A DNA stretch of 64,000 nt from JL08 sp039969355 (GCA_039969355.1 JBDVOA010000040.1:124001-188000), one strand, 5' to 3'; shown: positions 43,305 to 52,959, numbered from the stretch's first letter. The notes: generated by a model not told the origin, from the letters alone. Program-made: numbers and translations.

Positions 43305-46085
43305 ATGGCTAAGAAAATGCTTATCGACGCCACCCACGCCGAGGAAACGCGCGTGGTTGTGGTGGATGGAAACAAAGTTGAGGAGTTTGACTTTGAATCC
43401 GAAAACAAGCGCCAGCTTGCTGGCAACATATACCTAGCAAAAGTTACCCGAGTCGAGCCGTCGCTTCAGGCGGCCTTTGTAGATTATGGCGGAAACCGGC
43501 ATGGTTTTCTGGCGTTTTCAGAGGTTCATCCGGATTACTACCAGATTCCGGTCGCTGACCGTGAGGCGCTCATGGCCGAAGAACAGGCCTATGCGGAATC
43601 GCTGAAAGCTCGTGACGAGGAAGAGGACAAACCCAAGGGACGCGGTCGCGGTCGTGGAAGAAGCAAATCCGAAAAAGTAAAATCCGACGACGCGGTCGAA
43701 ACCAAAGATGTCGAAGGCGGCATTCAGGGAATGGAAACCATCGATCTGAACGATGGATCACCCGATGAGGCGCCCGAGGGTTCTTCTCCTATGGAGCTGG
43801 TTGCAGAAACTCCGGTCGAAACGCCGGCCGCCGATGAGGACCTTTCGGACGAGACGATACCAGTCGATGAGGCCAATCCTACCCCGGGAGACGAAACCAA
43901 CGACAATGGAGCCGAGAAAGACACTGAAGAAGAACTAGTGGTGTCCGGCGAAGACGATGAAGAAGAACCCCCGGTAAAAGGTGCGAAGGCGACCGCCAAG
44001 GACGCATCTATTGAATCAGTGGCTGACGAGGATGACGCGGAAGATATTCGTCCTGTTCGCAAACCGCGGCCGCGTCGTTACAAAATTCAAGAAGTCATCA
44101 AGGTGCGGCAGATTCTTCTGGTGCAGGTCGTCAAGGAGGAGCGCGGCAACAAGGGCGCAGCGCTGACAACCTATCTATCGCTGGCCGGTCGCTATTGCGT
44201 TCTTATGCCCAACACCGCGCGGGGTGGAGGTATTTCGCGCAAGATCACCAATGCTGCCGATCGCAAAAAGCTCAAGGAAATTGCCAACGAGATCGAAGTG
44301 CCCAAGGGCGCGGGTCTGATTGTGCGGACCGCAGGGGCCCAACGGACCAAACCGGAAATCAAACGCGACTACGAGTACCTTCAACGCCTTTGGGAGCAAA
44401 TCCGCTCTTTGACGCTGAAATCCACCGCTCCTGCAAAGATTTATGAAGAAGGCGACCTGATCAAACGGTCGATCCGCGACCTCTACAACCGCGATATTGA
44501 TGAAGTGTTTGTCGAGGGCGAGCGCGGTTACCGCATTGCCAAAGACTTCATGAAGATGATCATGCCGTCCCATGCGGTGAACGTCAAAAATTATCGCGAA
44601 AGCCTGCCGCTTTTTGCCCGATTCCAAGTCGAATCCTATCTGGCGGGCATGTTCAATCCGACAGTTCAGCTGAAATCAGGCGGTTACATCGTGATTGGCG
44701 TGACCGAAGCGCTGGTCGCTATCGACGTGAACTCTGGCCGGGCCACCAAGGAAGGCAGTATCGAAGAAACAGCAACAAAGACCAATCTGGAGGCCGCCGA
44801 TGAAGTCGCACGCCAATTGCGTCTGCGTGATCTTGCAGGTCTGATCGTGATTGACTTCATTGACATGGACGAGCGCAAGAATAATTCAGCCGTCGAAAAG
44901 CGAATGAAGGACAGGCTCAAAACCGACCGCGCCCGCATTCAGGTTGGTCGCATCTCCGGTTTTGGTCTGATGGAAATGTCGCGCCAGCGGCTGCGCCCTG
45001 GCATGATCGAGGCGACAACTCAACCCTGCACGGCGTGTCACGGGACCGGTTTGATCCGTTCTGACGATAATCTGGCACTGTCGATTCTGCGACAGATCGA
45101 AGAAGAGGGCACGCGTCGCCGGTCACGCGAGGTGCTGGTCAAGGCACCCGTCGGCATTGCCAACTTCCTGATGAACCAGAAACGGGAGCACATTGCGCAG
45201 ATCGAGGCGCGGTACGGTCTTTCAGTCCGCGTAGAAGGGGATGGCCATCTGGTCAGCCCGGATTTCGCGCTGGAAAAGTTCAAGACAGCGACGCGGACTG
45301 TTCCGACTGCTTTGACGCCCGTGGTGTCTGGCGACAATTCAATCATGGAGCAGATAGACGAAGGCGAAGTGGCAGTGACACCGAATGCGGCCGAGGTCCC
45401 GGGACCGGAACAGGACGCAGAAGGCGAAGGCAAACCCAAGCGCCGCCGCCGCCGCCGCCGCCGCCGGGGTGGCAAGGGCAACAACAATGGCGAAGGGCAG
45501 GGCGAAAATCTGGATCAAAACACGGCCGAGAATACGGCAGCTCCAGAGTCATCCGAAACACCCGAGACGGACAAACCGGCAGCGGAAAACACGGTTGAAG
45601 CGGCCCCCGATACTGCGCCATCCAGTCCAAACGGCGAAGATGATGCGCCATCCGCCAAGAAAAAAACGTCGCGCAGCCGTACCGCCAAGCCACGTGGAAG
45701 GTCAAAGGCAGCCAAAACTGCGGTGGAGGCGGATGATGCGCCCGATGCCAGCAGTGATGCAGGTGCAGAACCTGCAACTGAACAGGCGGCGGAACCGGCA
45801 ACAGAGCAAGAGGTGGAGCCAACCCCCGCACCCAAACCCAAGCGGACCCGCAAACCTGCAGCTTCGCGTGCCAAGAAGCCCAAAGCAAAAGTCGACTCCG
45901 ACGCGCCGGTTGACCCGGCCCCAGTCGCCGAAGTTGTCGCGGCGGAACCTGTTGTTGTTGCAGCCGAAACTGCTGCGCCACCACCGGAACCCACGCCCGA
46001 ATCGCCCGCACCCGCTGTGGCAGAGGCCGCTGCGGCCGAACCCGCTAAGCCAAAGCGCCGTGGTTGGTGGTCATTGGGCAAGTAG
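43305..46085 (+). CDS. rne: ribonuclease E
   Basis: The 926-residue endoribonuclease is the core of RNA decay and rRNA processing. It starts KKMLIDATHAEETRVVVVDG, has an S1 domain split by an acidic insertion of about 165 residues (roughly 95-260), the catalytic DNase I-like region VAIDVNSGRATKEGSIEETA and VIDFIDMDERKNNS, and the zinc-link PCTACHGTG. The C-terminal 250 residues are disordered: Arg-run, Lys/Pro/Ala-rich repeats and a final WWSLGK, a scaffold for degradosome partners. The best ribosome site, AGGGGA, would suit a GTG at 43290 (five extra residues); the ATG start is the family norm. Confidence 0.95.
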   Translation: MAKKMLIDATHAEETRVVVVDGNKVEEFDFESENKRQLAGNIYLAKVTRVEPSLQAAFVDYGGNRHGFLAFSEVHPDYYQIPVADREALMAEEQAYAESLKARDEEEDKPKGRGRGRGRSKSEKVKSDDAVETKDVEGGIQGMETIDLNDGSPDEAPEGSSPMELVAETPVETPAADEDLSDETIPVDEANPTPGDETNDNGAEKDTEEELVVSGEDDEEEPPVKGAKATAKDASIESVADEDDAEDIRPVRKPRPRRYKIQEVIKVRQILLVQVVKEERGNKGAALTTYLSLAGRYCVLMPNTARGGGISRKITNAADRKKLKEIANEIEVPKGAGLIVRTAGAQRTKPEIKRDYEYLQRLWEQIRSLTLKSTAPAKIYEEGDLIKRSIRDLYNRDIDEVFVEGERGYRIAKDFMKMIMPSHAVNVKNYRESLPLFARFQVESYLAGMFNPTVQLKSGGYIVIGVTEALVAIDVNSGRATKEGSIEETATKTNLEAADEVARQLRLRDLAGLIVIDFIDMDERKNNSAVEKRMKDRLKTDRARIQVGRISGFGLMEMSRQRLRPGMIEATTQPCTACHGTGLIRSDDNLALSILRQIEEEGTRRRSREVLVKAPVGIANFLMNQKREHIAQIEARYGLSVRVEGDGHLVSPDFALEKFKTATRTVPTALTPVVSGDNSIMEQIDEGEVAVTPNAAEVPGPEQDAEGEGKPKRRRRRRRRRGGKGNNNGEGQGENLDQNTAENTAAPESSETPETDKPAAENTVEAAPDTAPSSPNGEDDAPSAKKKTSRSRTAKPRGRSKAAKTAVEADDAPDASSDAGAEPATEQAAEPATEQEVEPTPAPKPKRTRKPAASRAKKPKAKVDSDAPVDPAPVAEVVAAEPVVVAAETAAPPPEPTPESPAPAVAEAAAAEPAKPKRRGWWSLGK

Positions 46086-46103
46086 GCCGCCAGAACGAAT
46101 TTG

Positions 46104-46134
46104 AAAAAGGCAGGCATTTGACCTGCCTTTTTTT
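46104..46134. terminator. bidirectional Rho-independent terminator between rne and tusA
   Basis: AAAAAGGCAGG (46104-46114) pairs perfectly with CCTGCCTTTTT (46122-46132) around a 7-base loop, with a T-tract on both strands. It serves both convergent genes, and its right arm runs directly into the tusA stop codon (46133-46135). Confidence 0.92.
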
Positions 46135-46369
46135 ATGCGGGGCGTTTCTGGATTAGATAGATCTGAATGCCCGAATCCTCATGCGAACTGAGCAGGGTGT
46201 GGCCTGCTTCAGAGCAAAAATGCGGCACGTCAATAATCGCTGCAGGATCATCTGCCAGAACTTTGAGGACCCCGCCCTCAGGCAGAGATTTCAACCGCTT
46301 GCGCGCTTTTAACACAGGCAAAGGGCACAGCAGGCCAATGGCGTCCAGAGTTTCAGGAGAGTCAGTCAT
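46133..46369 (-). CDS. tusA: TusA/SirA-like sulfurtransferase
   Basis: The 78-residue protein has the CPxP motif (LLCPLPVLKARKRL, Cys15) and the TusA fold. TusA proteins carry sulfur in tRNA thiolation or cofactor synthesis. It faces rne and is divergent from ccdA. Confidence 0.9.
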   Translation of the reverse strand: MTDSPETLDAIGLLCPLPVLKARKRLKSLPEGGVLKVLADDPAAIIDVPHFCSEAGHTLLSSHEDSGIQIYLIQKRPA

Positions 46370-46473
46370 TAGCTCTGAGATAAGGGGGATGTTACATGCT
46401 GTCCACAGAGTTGTGACTGCCTGTGTCGCAACAGCCCCGTGACGTCGTGCACAGGGTGGCGTAAGGGAGAGAG

Positions 46474-47226
46474 ATGTTTGGGATAGATATCATTGACGCA
46501 GGGCTTATACCGGCGATGACAATTGCGCTGGCGGCCGGGATTATCAGCTTTCTGTCACCCTGCGTACTACCAATCGTGCCGCCTTACCTCGCTTATATGA
46601 GCGGCGTTAGTCTGAACGAGATCGAAGGAAGTCAGGCGGCCCGGCGCAAGGCGACACTTGCGGCGCTTTGCTTTGTGATGGGACTGTCGACTGTTTTTCT
46701 GTTCCTGGGCTTCACGGCCTCTGCGTTCGGAATGTTTTTCCTTCAAAATCAAGAGCTTTTCGCGCAAATCTCAGGTGTCGTGGTGATTGCGTTCGGTGCC
46801 CATTTTCTGGGTATTTTCCGCATTCCTTTTTTAGACCGCGAAGCGCGTCTGGAGGCTGGAGATCAGGGCGGATCGTCCTTTGGTGCCTATGTGCTTGGTC
46901 TTGCCTTTGCTTTTGGGTGGACTCCCTGCATTGGCCCGCAACTGGGGGCAATCCTGTCATTGGCGGCGTCGGAGGCGTCGGTAACGCGGGGCACCCTGTT
47001 GCTAGGCATCTATGCGATGGGCATGGGGTTGCCGTTCCTGCTGGCGGCGATGTTTCTGACTCGCGCGATGGGTGTGATGAATCGGCTAAAACCTCACATG
47101 CGTCTGATCGAGCGGATGATGGGCGCATTGCTGGTGCTGGTTGGTCTCGCATTGGTCACAGGCGCATTCAGTACGTTTTCCTATTGGTTGCTAGAACAAT
47201 TTCCAGCGCTCGCAACCCTTGGTTAG
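46474..47226 (+). CDS. ccdA: cytochrome c biogenesis protein CcdA
   Basis: The 250-residue membrane protein has six helices with the two reactive Cys in FLSPCVLPIVPPYL (Cys30) and GWTPCIGPQLGAIL (Cys152). CcdA moves electrons from cytoplasmic thioredoxin to periplasmic thiol proteins for heme attachment. Length and pattern are normal. Confidence 0.95.
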   Translation: MFGIDIIDAGLIPAMTIALAAGIISFLSPCVLPIVPPYLAYMSGVSLNEIEGSQAARRKATLAALCFVMGLSTVFLFLGFTASAFGMFFLQNQELFAQISGVVVIAFGAHFLGIFRIPFLDREARLEAGDQGGSSFGAYVLGLAFAFGWTPCIGPQLGAILSLAASEASVTRGTLLLGIYAMGMGLPFLLAAMFLTRAMGVMNRLKPHMRLIERMMGALLVLVGLALVTGAFSTFSYWLLEQFPALATLG

Positions 47227-47280
47227 CGCCTTACGCTTGCCAAAAATGCAGTGTAGCCTGCCCCCATCATGAGGAGCAGG

Positions 47281-48540
47281 ATGAGCAGTGATTGCCCCAC
47301 ACAGGTTCGCCGACGCCGGGTGTTTTACATACCCGGCTATGATCCTGTGCACCCGCGTCGATATCGCGAGCTCTATCGCAAAGAGGGTGCGGCGCAGGCA
47401 GAGATATCTGGATATGAAATTGATCTGAAACCAAAAACTGCCGAAGGGCCGTATGGATGGCATGTTCAAAGTGCCATTGCTGGTACAGTGAGTGACGCCG
47501 ACTTCGATGTGCTGGTCTGGTCCGATATTGTGCGTGACAGCATGGCAACCGGGATACTGGCAACCTATCTGCAATTGCTGCGCACAGCTTGGATTTACAT
47601 ATCGTCGGGAACGTTGCGCAGGTTGATGTGGCTGCGCAAGGGGCCGGTGATCGCAGCGCTTTACCCGGTCGGCATGCTGATACTGCAATTGGTGCTCGCG
47701 GGTCTGGTTTTCTGGGTCGTTTGGTCCGCGACGCGTTGGAGCCTCGGCGCGGTGGCACAATTCTTTTCTGCCGCTCCATTCTCTGTGCTGACCCTAGCGT
47801 TGTCGATTGCGGCCGGTGGCGTCGCCGCTTTTGGTGTGCTCCGGTGGTTCAAATCGAAAGACAACAAGTTTTTCGCCTATTACCTGATGCATGACTACGC
47901 CTATTCTGCGCAATTAAGCGGGGCAAACCCCAAAGAGCTGGAGCAACGATTGGCCGAATTTACGGCTACGATCGCAAGCGCGATGCAGAGCGATGTCGAT
48001 GAGGTGCTTGTGGTGGGCCATTCGTCGGGCGCTCATCTTGCAGTCTCGGTTCTGGCGGATCTGATCCGCGCTGGCGAAGTGCCCGAAGACGGTCCTGTTC
48101 TGGCATTCCTGTCACTGGGTCAGGTGGTGCCGATGGTGTCGTTTCTGCCGCGTGCCCACCGGTTGCGCGCCGATCTGAACTACTTGTCAACCCGAGACGA
48201 ATTGGTGTGGGTCGATGTCACGGCTCCGGGCGACGGATGCGCCTTTGCGCTGTGCGATCCGGTGGCGGTGTCTGGTGTCGCCGGCACGGGAAAACGCTGG
48301 CCGCTGGTGTTTTCGGCGGCCTTTACCCAATCGCTTAGTCCGGCGCGCTGGAAAGAGCTGCGCTGGCGCTTTTTTCGCCTGCATTTTCAATATCTTTGTG
48401 CTTTTGATCAACCAAAGGACTACGATTACTTCCAAATTACGGCCGGACCGCTGACGCTGGCAGAGCGCTATGGCGATCGCGCGCCGTCCAAATCCCGGAT
48501 TGAACGCGCGGCGTCCAAACATACGTCGGTGGCCGCATGA
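47281..48540 (+). CDS. membrane-anchored alpha/beta hydrolase-like protein, unknown substrate
   Basis: The 419-residue protein begins VFYIPGYDPVHPRRYRELY, has two membrane helices at about residues 120-145 and 160-182, and then an alpha/beta hydrolase core with nucleophile elbow VLVVGHSSGAHLAVSVLADL. The family is a conserved unknown in Rhodobacterales. An ATG four codons upstream is an alternative start. It overlaps the P450 gene by four bases (ATGA), so the two act together, for example on a lipid or ester. Confidence 0.75.
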   Translation: MSSDCPTQVRRRRVFYIPGYDPVHPRRYRELYRKEGAAQAEISGYEIDLKPKTAEGPYGWHVQSAIAGTVSDADFDVLVWSDIVRDSMATGILATYLQLLRTAWIYISSGTLRRLMWLRKGPVIAALYPVGMLILQLVLAGLVFWVVWSATRWSLGAVAQFFSAAPFSVLTLALSIAAGGVAAFGVLRWFKSKDNKFFAYYLMHDYAYSAQLSGANPKELEQRLAEFTATIASAMQSDVDEVLVVGHSSGAHLAVSVLADLIRAGEVPEDGPVLAFLSLGQVVPMVSFLPRAHRLRADLNYLSTRDELVWVDVTAPGDGCAFALCDPVAVSGVAGTGKRWPLVFSAAFTQSLSPARWKELRWRFFRLHFQYLCAFDQPKDYDYFQITAGPLTLAERYGDRAPSKSRIERAASKHTSVAA

Positions 48541-49886
48541 ACCCGCCAAAACCCGAGGCGCGGCCTGACAAGGTATCGCTTTGGCAGTACATGCGTCTGT
48601 TCCGTCGGGATATTCTGTCGGCGCAACCAGCACGGCTTTATCGCGCCTGGATGGCCGAGTTTCGCACACCGTTTTTTCGTTCATATCTGATCAACCAGCC
48701 CGAGCTTGTGAAGACGTTGCTAAAGCAGCGCCCCGATGATTTCCCAAAGTCCGACCGGATCAGCGAAGGGTTGCGTCCGTTGTTGGGAAATTCGGTGTTT
48801 CTGACCAACGGGGAAACCTGGAAAAAGCAACGACGGATCATTGATCCGGCGTTTGAGGGAGGGCGGCTCAAAGATATTTTCCCGGCCATGTCGGAGGCCG
48901 CAGATGCTGCTGTCGAGCGTTTGGGTGAAAGGACCGGTGACAGGGTCGAGATTGAACAGGAGACTAGTCATGTCGCTGCAGATGTAATCTTTCGCACGCT
49001 GTTCTCTATTCCGATTGAACACCGGATCGCTCAGCAGGTGTTCGCCGAGTTTCGTGCCTTTCAGCGGACCCAGCCAATCCTGAACCTCGCAGCACTCGTG
49101 CCCTTGCCACGCTGGCTGCCCCGGCCTTTTAGCCGCAAGACCACGCGGGCTGCGCGGGCAATCCGTGCGCTCATCACTCAAATGGTGGCAGAGCGGGCGG
49201 ACCTGATCGATAAAGGCACTGCACCAGATGACCTTGCCACGAAGATCATGACGACACGAGATCCTGAAACAGGCGAACTGTTCTCTGTCGACGAGATGGT
49301 CGATCAGGTGGCGATATTCTTTCTTGCGGGGCATGAAACCAGCGCATCGGCAATTGCATGGTCGTTATATCTGTTGGCGCTTTATCCTGAGTGGCAGGAT
49401 CGACTGGCACAGGAAGCATCTCAGTCGGAGGTGCGCGACTTTGCGGCGTTGTCGAAATTGCAGCTTACCCGAGATGTATTCCGCGAAGCACTGCGACTTT
49501 ACCCGCCGGTTCCGATGATGGTGCGCGAAAGTGCATGCCGCGAAAAGTTTAGGGATCGCGACATTAAGAAGGGCGCGCAACTGGTTATAAGTCCTTGGCA
49601 TTTGCACCGCCAAGAGCGGCTTTGGGATGATCCGCATGGGTTTGATCCGACACGCTGGAAAACCGAGAATGGCAAGCAGTGTCAACGGGATGCGTACATC
49701 CCGTTTTCCAGTGGTTCGCGCGCGTGTCCGGGATCGGGGTTTGCCATGGTTGAAGGGGTATTGATCCTGTCAAAACTACTGCGTGCATTCCGGCTTGAGC
49801 GGGTCGAGGGGCGCGATCCGGTGCCGGTCGCACATCTGACGGTGCGTGCAAAGGACGGTATCTGGTTGAAAGTTACGCCTCGGTGA
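48537..49886 (+). CDS. cytochrome P450
   Basis: The 449-residue soluble P450 has the I-helix oxygen motif FFLAGHETSASAIAW, the Glu-X-X-Arg in FREALRLYPPVPMM, and the heme loop FSSGSRACPGSGFAM with Cys397 as heme ligand. ETWKKQRRIIDPAFEGG is the C-helix. It resembles CYP4-like bacterial fatty-acid or terpenoid hydroxylases. No ferredoxin or reductase gene is nearby. It is coupled to the upstream hydrolase-like gene. Confidence 0.92.
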   Translation: MNPPKPEARPDKVSLWQYMRLFRRDILSAQPARLYRAWMAEFRTPFFRSYLINQPELVKTLLKQRPDDFPKSDRISEGLRPLLGNSVFLTNGETWKKQRRIIDPAFEGGRLKDIFPAMSEAADAAVERLGERTGDRVEIEQETSHVAADVIFRTLFSIPIEHRIAQQVFAEFRAFQRTQPILNLAALVPLPRWLPRPFSRKTTRAARAIRALITQMVAERADLIDKGTAPDDLATKIMTTRDPETGELFSVDEMVDQVAIFFLAGHETSASAIAWSLYLLALYPEWQDRLAQEASQSEVRDFAALSKLQLTRDVFREALRLYPPVPMMVRESACREKFRDRDIKKGAQLVISPWHLHRQERLWDDPHGFDPTRWKTENGKQCQRDAYIPFSSGSRACPGSGFAMVEGVLILSKLLRAFRLERVEGRDPVPVAHLTVRAKDGIWLKVTPR

Positions 49887-49891
49887 GAGGG

Positions 49892-50116
49892 TTATCCTGA
49901 AGCCGCCAAAATTTCTGCCAGAACAAATACGCGTATGGCCGATGCCAGCCCGGTTTCCATGCCCCTGTTTGCATCAATTTCAGCCGCCAACGCGTTGATC
50001 GGCGTGTCGCGGTCCCGGGCGATGCGGCGGAATTCGGTCCAAAATTCATCCTCTAACGTGACACTGGTCCGGTGGCCTTTCAGCGTCAGCGATCTTTTGA
50101 CCGGACGGCTGCTCAT
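49892..50116 (-). CDS. ribbon-helix-helix domain protein
   Basis: The 74-residue protein has the ribbon-helix-helix pattern of the RHH_4 family: KRSLTLKGHRTSVTLEDEFW, then FRRIARDRDTPINALAAEID. It is probably DNA-binding. Its ATG overlaps the stop of the preceding gene by four bases, so it is the last gene of the fumC operon, ending 5 bp from the P450 gene. Confidence 0.82.
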   Translation of the reverse strand: MSSRPVKRSLTLKGHRTSVTLEDEFWTEFRRIARDRDTPINALAAEIDANRGMETGLASAIRVFVLAEILAASG

Positions 50117-50289
50117 GTCTCGCGTTTGTGAGCGTCCAGGTTGCGCGCAATCTGCTCGGCGCGCGCCTTGATCAACTCTTTTGCGGATTTGGATTGACCA
50201 AAGCGAACGGAATTCTCGTCTGCGCGCGCTTTTCTGGAAGACCGGTCGCGTTCTTTCTTTGCCTTATTGAGATTGATCGGCGTGCTCAT
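50113..50289 (-). CDS. DUF4169 family small basic protein
   Basis: The 58-residue product reads MSTPINLNKAKKERDRSSRK, then ARADENSVRFGQSKSAKEL, and ends LDAHKRET. This is the alphaproteobacterial DUF4169 family: basic, helical and of unknown function. It overlaps fumC at its start and the ribbon-helix-helix gene at its end, each by ATGA. Confidence 0.87.
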   Translation of the reverse strand: MSTPINLNKAKKERDRSSRKARADENSVRFGQSKSAKELIKARAEQIARNLDAHKRET

Positions 50290-51677
50290 TTTGGCCCAAT
50301 CATGTTTTCTGGGCGCACAACCCGCTCAAAGGTTTCTTCGTCGACAAATCCAAGTGCGATGGCTTCTTCTTTCAATGTCGTGCCGTTTTTGTGCGCCGTT
50401 TTTGCGACCTTTGTGGCGTTGTCATAGCCGATTTCGGGGGCCAGTGCTGTAACCAGCATCAGGGATTCACGCATCAGTTTTTCGATGCGCACAGGGTCGG
50501 CCTTTAGCCCGTCAACCAGATTGTCGGTAAACGCTGAGCAGGCATCGCCAATCAACTGCATGCTTTGAAGCACGTTATAGGCCATCATCGGTTTATAGAC
50601 ATTCAATTCAAAGTGGCCCTGCGATCCGGCAAAACCAACAGCGGCGTCATTGCCCATGACATGGGCACAGACCTGCGTGAGGGCCTCGCATTGCGTGGGG
50701 TTCACTTTGCCCGGCATGATGGAGCTTCCCGGCTCATTTTCGGGCAGGACCAGTTCACCCAATCCACAACGAGGGCCAGATCCTAGAAAGCGGATGTCGT
50801 TTGCGATTTTGAACAGCGACGCCGCGACGGTCTTCAGCGCGCCGGACATTTCCACCATGGCATCATGAGCGGCCAGCGCCTCAAATTTGTTGGGGGCGGT
50901 GACAAAGGGCAGGCCGGTAATCTGGGCCATATTGGCCGCTACTTGCGCGTCCCAACCCACCGTGGTGTTCAATCCTGTGCCGACGGCTGTGCCGCCCTGC
51001 GCCAGCTCATAAATGCGGCCCAATGCGTCCTTGATCCGCTGAATGCCCATCGCCACCTGATGGGTGTAGCCCGAGAATTCCTGGCTCAGCGTCAGCGGTG
51101 TTGCGTCCTGAGTATGGGTCCGCCCGATCTTGATGATGCCGTCAAACTCTTTCACCTTTGCATCAAGGGCAAAGTGCAGCTTGGCAAGGCCGGGCAGGGT
51201 GACGTTATGGGCGGTCGTCGCCGTCGCGATGTGCATCGCCGTAGGAAAAGTGTCGTTTGAGGACTGACCCATGTTGCAATGATCATTGGGATGCACCGGG
51301 TCTTTTGATCCGACGACACCGCCGAGAATTTCGAGGGCTCGGTTTGCAATCACTTCGTTTGCGTTCATGTTAGATTGCGTTCCGGAACCGGTTTGCCAGA
51401 CCACCAGCGGGAAATTGTCATCTAACGCGCCATCAACAACCTCTCCAGCAGCTTGCGTTATCGCGTCGCCCAGTTTTGGGTCCAGTTTGCCAAGGCTGAC
51501 ATTTGCCTGTGCGCAGGCCTTTTTGATGACACCCAAAGCGCGGACAATCGCGACTGGCTGTTTTTCCCAACCGATTGGAAAATTCTGGATCGAACGCTGG
51601 GTTTGGGCACCCCAGTATTTGTTGGCAGGCACCTCTAGGGGACCAAAGCTGTCAGTTTCGGTACGGGTCTGGGCCAT
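50286..51677 (-). CDS. fumC: class II fumarate hydratase
   Basis: The 463-residue fumarase of the TCA cycle has the signature GSSIMPGKVNPTQCEALTQV, TETDSFGPLEVPANKYWGAQTQRS at the start, and SSNDTFPTAMHIA. It is the iron-independent, tetrameric form. GGAG is found six bases before the ATG. The two small genes that follow overlap it. Confidence 0.97.
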   Translation of the reverse strand: MAQTRTETDSFGPLEVPANKYWGAQTQRSIQNFPIGWEKQPVAIVRALGVIKKACAQANVSLGKLDPKLGDAITQAAGEVVDGALDDNFPLVVWQTGSGTQSNMNANEVIANRALEILGGVVGSKDPVHPNDHCNMGQSSNDTFPTAMHIATATTAHNVTLPGLAKLHFALDAKVKEFDGIIKIGRTHTQDATPLTLSQEFSGYTHQVAMGIQRIKDALGRIYELAQGGTAVGTGLNTTVGWDAQVAANMAQITGLPFVTAPNKFEALAAHDAMVEMSGALKTVAASLFKIANDIRFLGSGPRCGLGELVLPENEPGSSIMPGKVNPTQCEALTQVCAHVMGNDAAVGFAGSQGHFELNVYKPMMAYNVLQSMQLIGDACSAFTDNLVDGLKADPVRIEKLMRESLMLVTALAPEIGYDNATKVAKTAHKNGTTLKEEAIALGFVDEETFERVVRPENMIGPK

Positions 51678-51881
51678 TTTACTCTCCAAAATTCAAGGTC
51701 CAGTGCGGTTTACCCATACCCGCCGGGCAACGCAATCGGCCATCCGTCGCAGCCAACCCGGTGCTCAAACCGGCAAGTAGGTCAAAAAGGGAGTGTTAGC
51801 CTTGCCTTGAGGCCCAATTAGGCACACATATTAACAGAGATGTATCATCTACGGCACATGGCAACGAAGGGAGTCGCTCTT

Positions 51882-52460
51882 ATGCGGTCTAGAAAGAGAA
51901 TCGCGACAAGCCATCAAGGGCAGTACCTTGCAAGGTTCTTATCGATAGCTGTATTTGTAATGGCTGCGGCCCTAGCAGGGCAGGTCAATGCCGATCCGAT
52001 TGACCGTTTTGTAGGCGTCTATTCTGGTGCGGTGGAAGTAGAAATCGACGGCAAGATGATACAGCGCGACGCAAGCGTTGAAATCGAGGCAGATTCGCCC
52101 GGTTTCATCGTGAACTGGACGACCGCTACCCGCCGAAGTGATGGCAGTATTAAAGAAAAATCCTACACCGTTGTTTTTCGTCCTTCAGAGCGAAAAGGTG
52201 TTTTTGGCGCGGCAATGCGCAAAAATGTCTTTGGCAAGGAAGTTCCGCTCGATCCCATGAAGGGGGAACCTTATGTATGGAGTCGCATCGTTGGGGACAC
52301 GTTGAGCGTCTTTTCGATATATGTTTACGATGATGGAAGTTACGAAATTCAGCAATTTGACCGTACATTGGTTGAGGGCGGGCTAAATCTGGAATTCAGC
52401 AGTGCCAAGAACGGCGAAGTGCGACGCCAGTTGTCGGCGTTTCTGGCGCGCGAGTCATAA
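51882..52460 (+). CDS. secreted protein of unknown function
   Basis: The 192-residue protein has an N-terminal basic region and a hydrophobic segment (FLSIAVFVMAAALAGQVNA) that looks like a signal peptide cut after VNA. The mature part is beta-rich and begins DPIDRFVGVYSGAVEVEIDG. AAGGGAG precedes the ATG by eight bases. I recognise no family. It converges on sspB with a 7-bp gap. Confidence 0.7.
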   Translation: MRSRKRIATSHQGQYLARFLSIAVFVMAAALAGQVNADPIDRFVGVYSGAVEVEIDGKMIQRDASVEIEADSPGFIVNWTTATRRSDGSIKEKSYTVVFRPSERKGVFGAAMRKNVFGKEVPLDPMKGEPYVWSRIVGDTLSVFSIYVYDDGSYEIQQFDRTLVEGGLNLEFSSAKNGEVRRQLSAFLARES

Positions 52461-52467
52461 GAACCGA

Positions 52468-52959
52468 CTAGGGTTTGCGAAAACTGTCCAGTGATACCAC
52501 GTCAGCTTCCTTGGCGTCGTCATCTTCGACAGGCGCAGGCTTGGCATGGTCAATGTTATGCGGAGCCATCTCTATCGGCTTGTCTTCATCCTCATCTTCG
52601 TCGTCTTCCTGATTTTCGAACCGAAGCCCAAATTCTACTGAAGGATCGACAAACGTCTTGATTGCGTCATATGGGATGTAAAGAGGTTCGGGAGAATCCC
52701 CGAAGTTAAGCGAGACCGAAAACCCATCGTCGGTGACATTCAGATTGTCGTACCAATGCTGCATTACCACAGTCATTTCGCCGGGATAACGGTCTGACAG
52801 CCAATCAGCCAACTCAACATCCGGGTGGCCCGTATCAAACGTGATAAAAAAATGATGATCGCCGGGCAGGCCATGTTCCACCACATCATTCAGCACATTC
52901 TGGATTAGGCCACGCATGGCGCGGTGCATCAGATTTCCGTAGTCAATGACGCGGGTCAT
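52468..52959 (-). CDS. sspB: SspB-like ClpXP adaptor
   Basis: The 163-residue protein matches alphaproteobacterial SspB. The core is DYGNLMHRAMRGLIQNVLND, HHFFITFDTGHPDVELADWL and FSVSLNFGDSPEPLYIPYDAI; an acidic linker follows; and the end VVSLDSFRKP is the ClpX-docking tail. SspB hands tmRNA-tagged proteins to ClpXP. The tmRNA gene lies 4 kb away. The GGGA before MTRVIDYG supports this start rather than the ATG seven codons earlier. Confidence 0.92.
   Translation of the reverse strand: MTRVIDYGNLMHRAMRGLIQNVLNDVVEHGLPGDHHFFITFDTGHPDVELADWLSDRYPGEMTVVMQHWYDNLNVTDDGFSVSLNFGDSPEPLYIPYDAIKTFVDPSVEFGLRFENQEDDEDEDEDKPIEMAPHNIDHAKPAPVEDDDAKEADVVSLDSFRKP

Noticed and set aside
43111..43437. Possible small gene before rne
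   Set aside because: It runs into rne in another frame, lacks a ribosome site and is not protein-like.
45385..46117. Long open frames in other frames and on the other strand over the RNase E tail
   Set aside because: They arise from the GC-rich, repetitive C-terminal region of rne and have no ribosome site or family match.
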